The notes beneath the pieces were generated by a model, which saw only the letters and a list, made by a program, of their open reading frames with translations, did no database searches and was not told where the DNA came from. Below, one piece after another: positions 6,971-12,790 of a DNA stretch of 23,256 bases (the stretch's first letter is position 1; every line of letters begins with the position of its first letter). The stretch covers positions 1 through 23,256 of the forward strand of contig JAAYJY010000055.1 of the NCBI GenBank assembly GCA_012522705.1, given 5' to 3'. The stretch is from Syntrophomonadaceae bacterium. Its GTDB lineage: Bacteria; Bacillota; Syntrophomonadia; Syntrophomonadales; Syntrophomonadaceae. The translations under genes were made by a program, and so were the position numbers.

Positions 6971-7939
6971 TTATTTTGGGGCGGCTGATTCGCCCGGGAT
7001 TGAGCCGATTGAGCCAGTCGCCTCCTTCAAAGCGGCGAAGACCCCGCCCAGTCCGGCCAGATCGCTGGGTATTATCAGTTTGGTGGCCTGGCCTTCGCCC
7101 AAGGCTTTGATGGCTTCCAGTGATTTCAGGGCTATAACCTTGTCGTCACTCTCGGCTTCCCGCAGCATGACCAGACTGTCCGCGAAAGCCCGCTGTACGT
7201 TGATTATTGCCTGGGCGTCGCCCTCGGCCTCGAGGATCTTGGCCTGCCGGGTGCCCTCGGCTTGCCTGATATTGGCCTCTTTGATGCCCTCGGCGTTGAG
7301 TATATTGGCTTGTTTCAGTCCCTCCGCCTCCAATATGGCGGCGGTCTTCTGGCCTTCGGCCAGCAGGATGGCCTGACGTTTTTCGCGCTCCGCCCGCATC
7401 TGTTTTTCCATGGCGGTTTGGATGTCTTCAGGGGGCAGGATGTTTTTAAGCTCCACCCGGTTTACTTTGATTCCCCACTTGTCAGTGGCTTCGTCCAGAA
7501 TAGCACGGAGTTTGGTGTTGACCAGGTCCCGGGAGGTAAGAGTCTCATCCAACTCCAGGTCACCGACGATATTACGCAGGGTGGTGGCGGTCAGATTATC
7601 GATAGCGAAAATCGGATTTTGGATCTCATACACGAAACGAAAGGCATCGGTTACTTGATAATAGATAACGGTGTCGATCATCATGGTCACGTTGTCCTTG
7701 GTTATTACCGGTTGGGGGGCGAAGCTGACCACTTGCTCCCGCAGATCAACGATGGACCGGAAGGTGTCCACGAAGGGTATCAGCATGTTGATGCCCTGTT
7801 CGGCGCTCTTATGGTACTTGCCCAACCTTTCCACTATGCCGACCGAAGCCTGGCGAATGATCTTAATGGAGGAATAGGCTATCAGAATCACGAACAGTAC
7901 CAGAATCACATTGACGAAAACAGTTAATATGCTATCCAT
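6971..7939 (-). CDS. SPFH/stomatin-like membrane protein (QmcA/paraslipin type)
   Basis: The 322-residue protein has one N-terminal membrane segment (about 5-23), then a band-7/SPFH domain (about 28-185, with GIVERLGKYH and the RNIVGDLELDETLTSRD stretch). A charged coiled-coil arm follows. The arm contains five AEG-headed units spaced exactly 11 residues apart (194, 205, 216, 227, 238), a hendecad repeat visible also as a degenerate 33-base DNA repeat. The tail is Gly/Ala-rich. Family members build large membrane cages or microdomains and often affect FtsH-type proteases. The gene lies 51 bases downstream of an NfeD gene, the standard partner of bacterial SPFH proteins, so the two should act together. 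The protein's client is unknown; lon lies upstream in a separate unit. Confidence 0.9.
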   Translation of the reverse strand: MDSILTVFVNVILVLFVILIAYSSIKIIRQASVGIVERLGKYHKSAEQGINMLIPFVDTFRSIVDLREQVVSFAPQPVITKDNVTMMIDTVIYYQVTDAFRFVYEIQNPIFAIDNLTATTLRNIVGDLELDETLTSRDLVNTKLRAILDEATDKWGIKVNRVELKNILPPEDIQTAMEKQMRAEREKRQAILLAEGQKTAAILEAEGLKQANILNAEGIKEANIRQAEGTRQAKILEAEGDAQAIINVQRAFADSLVMLREAESDDKVIALKSLEAIKALGEGQATKLIIPSDLAGLGGVFAALKEATGSIGSIPGESAAPK

Positions 7940-7990
7940 TCACCTCATCCTTTCTTGGTGTTATTGTTGCCGAATATTATTGTCGTACCC

Positions 7991-8428
7991 TCACTTTAAA
8001 TTAATGAATGCTTTATCGACCACCAGCTTCACGCCATCGATTCCAGTCACCACCACCCGGATGTTTTCTTCAATGTATTCATTGGATGTGGCGGTCCAGA
8101 TCTCTCCGTTGACCTTGACCTGACCGAAATTAAGGGGCGAAATCGGGGTGAGGGCCATGCCTTGCTGGCCGATCAGCGCCTTAACCTTGCTGACGGTATC
8201 ATTGGATTTGACAGTCTTCATCAGCAGCGGCCGGGTAAACACGATCAACACCAGGGTGATTATAGAGAAGACCAACAACTGGGCCGGCAGGCTGATCAAG
8301 ATTCCTGTCGCGGCGCCGCCAGCTACTAGCAGAGCAGCGATGGCCAGCCACAAGAACCAAAAGCCGGACGAAAATATTTCTACCGCGCCACACAAGATGG
8401 CTATAAGGATCCATTGCAGTGATGCCAT
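7991..8428 (-). CDS. NfeD-like membrane protein with OB-fold domain
   Basis: This 145-residue protein belongs to the short NfeD type. Two or three membrane helices fill residues 4-66 (WILIAILCGAVEIF, then LWLAIAALLVAGG and LLVFSIITLVLIVF). The soluble C-terminal part (about 85-142) has the OB-fold pattern LIGQQGMALTPISPLNFGQVKV and ends VVVTGIDGVKLVV. The short form lacks the N-terminal ClpP-like protease of long NfeD proteins. The start at 8428 has GGAGGTG well placed; the upstream in-frame ATG at 8443 lies within or before that site. It is the first gene of a pair with the SPFH gene and presumably binds the SPFH oligomer at the membrane. Confidence 0.9.
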   Translation of the reverse strand: MASLQWILIAILCGAVEIFSSGFWFLWLAIAALLVAGGAATGILISLPAQLLVFSIITLVLIVFTRPLLMKTVKSNDTVSKVKALIGQQGMALTPISPLNFGQVKVNGEIWTATSNEYIEENIRVVVTGIDGVKLVVDKAFINLK

Positions 8429-8575
8429 ATACACACCTCCCATCTACGGTTTATTTGACATTGCGATTGTGCGGCAATTAACCTGGTTTCGTTCATTATG
8501 CCTGAGTATTGTTTATTCCGACGAAATACATTTAGATATAATATACGTTATTTGGTCCAATTTTACGAATCATCA

Positions 8576-8620
8576 AAAAGGCGCCCTTCCCGGATGGGGA
8601 AAATGGGCGCCTTTTCGGTT
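8576..8620 (-). terminator. Rho-independent terminator after lon
   Basis: AAAAGGCGCCC (8576-8586) pairs perfectly with GGGCGCCTTTT (8605-8615). On the minus strand the stem runs into TTTTTGATG, 50 bases after the lon stop. The symmetric A and T runs would let it work in both directions. It separates lon from the nfeD-SPFH unit. Confidence 0.88.
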
Positions 8621-8668
8621 GCTGCATTTCGAAAATATATAAGAAGTGATTGCTGCGGTACGAAGCTA

Positions 8669-11044
8669 TTATTGACCGCCAAACTGGTAGAGATCGCCCT
8701 CCTGGGTGATACCCGACCGGACCAGTATTTCCGGTTTGGGCAGTTTCAGGCCAAGGGCTTCCATGAGGACATCCTCGATCACCTCAACCGGCTGGACCTG
8801 GAGCTGTTCCCGCACCTCATCAGGCAGATCTTTGAGGTCGCGCATGTTTTCCTTGGGGATGAGCGCCTTTTTGATACCAGCCCGATGGGCGGCCAGCAAT
8901 TTCTCCTTGATCCCGCCTACTGGCAGAACCGCTCCCCGCAAGGTTATCTCCCCGGTCATGGCCAGGGCCGGATCTACCTTGATGCCGGTAACCAGTGAGG
9001 CCAGGGCAGTGAACAAGGCCACCCCCGCTGAGGGACCGTCTTTGGATATCGCTCCCGACGGTACGTGGATGTGCACATCCCTATCCTTGAAGTTGAAGTT
9101 CAGGCTGCTCAACGCCAGCCGGGATTTGATCAGGCTCAGCGATATGCGGGCTGATTCCTGCATCACTTCACCCAGTTTGCCGGTCAGGATCAACTGCCCT
9201 GACCCGGCCATATCAGTACACTCGATGAACAGGATCTCTCCGCCCACCGGGGTCCACGCCAAACCAGTGGCCACCCCTGGGGGATTGTCGTCCTGGGCTA
9301 CATCATGCCGGGCTATCTCGTTCCCCAGTATCTCTTCCAACAGGTCCGGAGTTACCAGGTAGGGGGCTGGCACCTTGCCGGAAACGATTTTCTCCGAGGC
9401 TACCCTGGCGATGGAGGCCAGTTGTCGTCTCAACCCTCTGACTCCCGCTTCCTGGGTATAATCGGCTATCACTTTGCGGATGGTATCATCCTCGATGACC
9501 AACATATCGGTGGTCAGCCCGTGTTCCTCCAGTACTTCCGGCACCAGGTGCCCCTTGCCGATATAGAACTTTTCGTTGTGGGTGTAGCTGGATATATGGA
9601 TTACCTCCATTCGGTCCAGCAACGGTCCCGGTATCGTATCGGTGGAGTTGGCGGTAGCTATGAAGAATATTTCCGACAAGTCGTACGGGACTTCCAGGTA
9701 ATGATCAGTAAAAGTGTTGTTTTGCTCGGGATCCAAGACCTCCAGCAATGCACTGGCCGGATCGCCATTATAGGCGGCCATCAGTTTATCCACTTCGTCC
9801 AAAACGAAAACCGGGTTCTTCTGGCCGGCCTTGCGCAGGTTCTGAATTATCCTGCCCGGCAAGGCGCCCACATAGGTGCGGCGGTGACCGCGAATCTCAG
9901 CTTCATCCTTTATGCCTCCCAGGCTGACGCGGATATACTTGCGCCCCAGGGCGGCGGCTATGCTTTTGCCCAGGCTCGTTTTACCGGTACCCCGCGGTCC
10001 TACCAGCAATATGATGGAGCCTTTCTTATCCTTTTTGAGCTTCATAACCGCCAGATGCTGGATGATGCGGTCTTTGACTTTCTCCAGTCCGTAGTGCTGG
10101 TCATCGAGGATCTGGCGCGAGACCGTCAAGTCTATTTCCCGGGTCTCGCCCGGTCGCCAGGGCAGTTCCACCAGGATGTCCAGGTAGTTGCGAATAACGT
10201 TGTAATCCGGACTGTTGGGACTTTGACTCTCGTATTTGTCCAGTTCGGCCAGAGCCACCTTCAGCACCTCGGGGGGCATGCCCGCTTCCTCGATCAGTTG
10301 TCGGTAGTTTTTGCCTTCCGATGAGCCTCCCTCCTTCAGCTCATCCTGGATATTCTTTAACTGTTCCCGCAGTACCGTCTCCCGATGAGCCTTGTTGGCC
10401 TTCTCGTTCATCTTCTCGGCCAGCTCGATCTGTAGTTTGATGGATTCTTTTTGCTTGAGCAGATGGTCCATAAATTGGAGGCTGCGCTCTTTAAGGGAGC
10501 GGGTCTCGATCAGGGCCTGCTTCTCGGCGCCGGAAATATGCAGATACTGGCCTACATGTCCCATTAACAGGTTGAGGTTCTGTTCACTGTCGAACGCCTT
10601 GACGAAAGGCTCAGAACCTTTGAAGTGAGCCCCGATCTCATGAATCAGGCTCTTGATATAGTTGAGCATTTCCTCCTGGCTTTTGAGGTCCAGATCCACA
10701 TCATCCGGGGCCAGGATGTACTCTGCCCAGACTGTTCCATCATCTATGGACAGCTGGGAAATTTCTACCCGCTCCAATACCTTTATCCTCAATAGGTGAT
10801 GTTGTTCCTCCTTTTGTTTGGCGAGCAGTTTGACCAGAGTGCCAACCCGATGGAAATCCTCGGTACCAGGAGGATTGGGCTTGGTACTCCGTTTCAGGGC
10901 CAGGACAATGGCTTGCTCCTGGCCCTCCTGCAAGAGGGTGTGGAGCGACTCCCCTTTATATGCCAAAGTGTATTCCATTCCCGGCAATAAAAGTATGTCC
11001 GAAATGGGTATGACATTCAGTTTCAAAGTTTCTTGGTTGTTCAT
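8669..11044 (-). CDS. lon: ATP-dependent protease Lon (LonA type)
   Basis: Lon unfolds and degrades damaged and regulatory proteins in the cytoplasm. The 791-residue length is normal for LonA. The N-terminal substrate-recognition domain spans about 8-200, a coiled-coil region (KLQIELAEKMNEKANKAHRETVLREQ) follows, then the AAA+ module with Walker A GPRGTGKT at 349-356 (Lys355) and Walker B VFVLDEVDK. The C-terminal protease domain has the catalytic dyad Ser672 (KDGPSAG) and Lys715 (GGIKEK). AGGAAGGA lies 8 bases before the ATG. A terminator follows, and the promoter is a clear sigma-A type with an operator shared with the adjacent tetR gene, so lon appears to be under a dedicated repressor. 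The enzyme call is secure; the regulation is inferred from the DNA. Confidence 0.97.
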   Translation of the reverse strand: MNNQETLKLNVIPISDILLLPGMEYTLAYKGESLHTLLQEGQEQAIVLALKRSTKPNPPGTEDFHRVGTLVKLLAKQKEEQHHLLRIKVLERVEISQLSIDDGTVWAEYILAPDDVDLDLKSQEEMLNYIKSLIHEIGAHFKGSEPFVKAFDSEQNLNLLMGHVGQYLHISGAEKQALIETRSLKERSLQFMDHLLKQKESIKLQIELAEKMNEKANKAHRETVLREQLKNIQDELKEGGSSEGKNYRQLIEEAGMPPEVLKVALAELDKYESQSPNSPDYNVIRNYLDILVELPWRPGETREIDLTVSRQILDDQHYGLEKVKDRIIQHLAVMKLKKDKKGSIILLVGPRGTGKTSLGKSIAAALGRKYIRVSLGGIKDEAEIRGHRRTYVGALPGRIIQNLRKAGQKNPVFVLDEVDKLMAAYNGDPASALLEVLDPEQNNTFTDHYLEVPYDLSEIFFIATANSTDTIPGPLLDRMEVIHISSYTHNEKFYIGKGHLVPEVLEEHGLTTDMLVIEDDTIRKVIADYTQEAGVRGLRRQLASIARVASEKIVSGKVPAPYLVTPDLLEEILGNEIARHDVAQDDNPPGVATGLAWTPVGGEILFIECTDMAGSGQLILTGKLGEVMQESARISLSLIKSRLALSSLNFNFKDRDVHIHVPSGAISKDGPSAGVALFTALASLVTGIKVDPALAMTGEITLRGAVLPVGGIKEKLLAAHRAGIKKALIPKENMRDLKDLPDEVREQLQVQPVEVIEDVLMEALGLKLPKPEILVRSGITQEGDLYQFGGQ

Positions 11045-11078
11045 GTTGATCGTCCTTCCTGTAGGTGGGTCACTAAAT

Positions 11079-11124
11079 TAAGTGAGCAATCATTTATAAT
11101 AAGAGCAAAATAATAAGGGATCAA
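11079..11124 (-). promoter_or_regulatory. lon promoter with TetR-type operator
   Basis: On the minus strand TTGATC (11119-11124) is followed after exactly 17 bases by TATTAT (11096-11101). Immediately downstream, over the expected transcription start, is an inverted repeat (11079-11096) that on the plus strand reads TAAGTGA-GCAA-TCATTTA. The same half-sites occur in the tetR promoter. A repressor bound here would block initiation at lon. Confidence 0.72.
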
Positions 11125-11145
11125 TCCCATTCACCAACGTTACAA

Positions 11146-11709
11146 TTATCTAAGCAAGGCATCTTGGATCATCTTGATCAAATCTTCCAGAATCGGCTCG
11201 GTATCAGTTCCCTGGTCGTGATATTGGATCGCGATGGTTTTGACCGGGTTGAACAATATGGCATGAATACTGGTATTGTCCACATTTTTCAAGACGCGTC
11301 GGCGCTTGAATTCATCCAAGACATCCTCCATGGGCAACCGCTGCGGGTGGGCCGGGCACTTTTCGGCCAGAGCCGGACAACTGGAGAACTGTTCTACGAA
11401 ATAAAAAACTTCACCATGCTTGGTTATGAAGGTGTAGTAAGATCTGACCAGGGTATCGATTAGCTGCTTACCAGACATGTCCTTCTTTACCCGGGCGGTT
11501 AAATAATCTCTCACCTGCTGTTGGTATTCCTGATAGGTGTCCTGGAGCATGGCTTCCTTATTATCATAATAGATATAAACGGTAGCCGGTGATACTCCTG
11601 CCTCCCGGGCAATCTTGGCTATGGAAGCGCCCTGCAGCCCTTCCGACCATATCAGCTTAAGCAACGCTTGTTTGATACTCTGCTGTTTGTTTTCGTCCCT
11701 TCTGCGCAT
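11146..11709 (-). CDS. TetR/AcrR family transcriptional regulator, probable repressor of itself and lon
   Basis: The 187-residue protein starts MRRRDENKQQ. Residues 8-55 are a TetR helix-turn-helix domain (IKQALLKLIWSEGLQGASIAKIAREAGVSPATVYIYYDNKEAML in shortened form: ASIAKIAREAGVSPATVYIYY). The remainder is an all-helical ligand/dimer domain with no close relative I recognise; it has two cysteines near a CPALAEKCP motif that could sense metal or redox state (speculation). The frame is open to 11745, but the promoter -10 box lies at 11727-11732, so the start must be 11709, with AAGGTGA just upstream and a very short leader. The operator fills the spacer of its own promoter, indicating autorepression. 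lon follows on the same strand about 100 bases downstream. Confidence 0.88.
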   Translation of the reverse strand: MRRRDENKQQSIKQALLKLIWSEGLQGASIAKIAREAGVSPATVYIYYDNKEAMLQDTYQEYQQQVRDYLTARVKKDMSGKQLIDTLVRSYYTFITKHGEVFYFVEQFSSCPALAEKCPAHPQRLPMEDVLDEFKRRRVLKNVDNTSIHAILFNPVKTIAIQYHDQGTDTEPILEDLIKMIQDALLR

Positions 11710-11726
11710 AACATCACCTTGTTGTA

Positions 11727-11755
11727 ATAGTAAATGAACATTCACTTATAGTCAA
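11727..11755 (-). promoter_or_regulatory. tetR promoter with autoregulatory operator in the spacer
   Basis: On the minus strand TTGACT (11750-11755), a 17-base spacer and TACTAT (11727-11732) form a good sigma-A promoter. The spacer holds TAAGTGA-ATGT-TCATTTA (11731-11748), an imperfect palindrome of form TAARTGA-N4-TCAYTTA. Bound regulator would cover both boxes. The leader predicted from this promoter is only about 11 bases. Confidence 0.75.
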
Positions 11756-11778
11756 GGAAAATGTTGGCCCGAGCCTAG

Positions 11779-11807
11779 TTGACTGTATGCTCCGGGTGTT
11801 TTAAGAT
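11779..11807 (+). promoter_or_regulatory. Promoter of the NYN-domain gene
   Basis: TTGACT (11779-11784), 17 bases, then TAAGAT (11802-11807). Transcription would begin near 11814, which excludes the upstream frame extension and supports the ATG at 11851. It is divergent from the tetR promoter, whose -35 box lies 24 bases away. Confidence 0.65.
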
Positions 11808-11850
11808 TATATGGAAAAATACAGGCTCACAGCGGTTGGAAAGGCAGAGT

Positions 11851-12597
11851 ATGGAAAACGACAGGAGAATGGCGGTACTTATAGACGCCGACAATGTATC
11901 CGACAAATATATCAAATACATCTTCAGTGAGATCCCCAACCATGGCACTCCCACCTACAAAAGGATTTATGGGGATTGGACCAGTCCCAACCTCTCATCC
12001 TGGAAGGGGGTACTGCTCCATTACTCCATAACTCCAATCCAGCAGTATAGTTATACTACCGGAAAAAACTCCACTGATTCAGCCCTGATAATAGATGCCA
12101 TGGATATCCTGTATTCCGGGCATGTCGATGGATTCTGCATAGTGTCGAGCGACAGCGACTTTACCCGGTTGGCAGCCCGACTGCGAGAATCGGGCATGTA
12201 TGTGATCGGCATGGGCGAAAAGAAAACCCCCCTGCCGTTTATTACCGCCTGTGAGAAGTTCAAATATCTGGAGGTTTTGGCCGCACCCACCACTGATGAG
12301 AAAACCCCGGCGACCGGCAAAGCTGACAAAACAACCCCGTCTCAGGAAGGGATGGCCGACATCCCCGAATTGATAGCGACTATCCGCACCATCGTCAATG
12401 AGACCTCCGACGATGATGGCTGGGCATTTCTGGGCGAAGTCGGCAAGCGGCTCAATAAACGTTACCCTGATTTTGACACCCGCAACTACGGTCACGCCAA
12501 GCTTACCCCACTTATATCATCTTTGAAGCAGTTTGAGATTCAATCGCGCAAATCAAGCCGTCCTCATATTACCCTCAAATATATCCGTAACAAATAA
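11851..12597 (+). CDS. NYN (PIN-like) domain protein with C-terminal OST-HTH/LOTUS domain, putative RNase
   Basis: The 248-residue protein has an N-terminal NYN domain (about 6-145) with the acidic residues expected of the PIN-like nuclease fold: IDADN (Asp12, Asp14), STDSALIID (Asp76 and Asp82) and SSDSDF (Asp101, Asp103). After a Thr/Pro/Lys-rich linker (about 146-168), residues 170-245 form an OST-HTH/LOTUS domain, which in other proteins binds RNA. This LabA/DUF88 architecture is widespread in bacteria and is thought to act on RNA, but the substrate is usually unknown. The start at 11851 has AAAGG upstream and lies below a clear promoter. A terminator follows at once, so it is a single-gene unit divergent from tetR. 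Confidence 0.88.
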   Translation: MENDRRMAVLIDADNVSDKYIKYIFSEIPNHGTPTYKRIYGDWTSPNLSSWKGVLLHYSITPIQQYSYTTGKNSTDSALIIDAMDILYSGHVDGFCIVSSDSDFTRLAARLRESGMYVIGMGEKKTPLPFITACEKFKYLEVLAAPTTDEKTPATGKADKTTPSQEGMADIPELIATIRTIVNETSDDDGWAFLGEVGKRLNKRYPDFDTRNYGHAKLTPLISSLKQFEIQSRKSSRPHITLKYIRNK

Positions 12598-12627
12598 GGT
12601 CTTAATAGCTGTGAAAAATAAAAGCTC

Positions 12628-12652
12628 CGGCCGTGTAATTGGCCGTTTTTTT
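12628..12652 (+). terminator. Rho-independent terminator after the NYN gene
   Basis: CGGCC (12628-12632) pairs with GGCCG (12641-12645), directly followed by seven T residues (12646-12652). It lies 30 bases after the stop codon. Confidence 0.8.
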
Positions 12653-12714
12653 AAGTCCGGGTCCGCTATTTCCAGAGCGCAGCCAGGCTGATCTCCGTAT
12701 AGGGGCTACCCGGT

Positions 12715-12742
12715 TTGACAAAACTGGGGGTAGATATAAAAT
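12715..12742 (+). promoter_or_regulatory. Promoter of the aminotransferase-reductase fusion gene
   Basis: A perfect TTGACA (12715-12720) is followed after 16 bases by TAAAAT (12737-12742), embedded in an A/T-rich stretch. Transcription should begin near 12750, just upstream of the palindrome at 12760-12778. Confidence 0.7.
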
Positions 12743-12759
12743 ATAAATAGTCACCTATT

Positions 12760-12778
12760 TGCACAAGTTTGTGCACAA
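12760..12778. promoter_or_regulatory. Palindromic operator candidate TGCACAA-GT-TTGTGCA
   Basis: TGCACAA (12760-12766) and TTGTGCA (12769-12775) are perfect inverted repeats with a 2-base centre. The right half is itself part of the palindrome TTGTGCACAA (12769-12778). It sits between the predicted transcription start and the AAGGAGG ribosome binding site, so a bound protein could block transcription, or the RNA hairpin could affect translation. The protein that binds is unknown. Confidence 0.5.
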
Positions 12779-12790
12779 AAGGAGGAGCTA

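Noticed and set aside
9305..10324. 339-codon open frame on the plus strand opposite lon
   Set aside because: It lies wholly antisense to lon, whose motifs are complete; the translation shows no domain and has no ribosome binding site.
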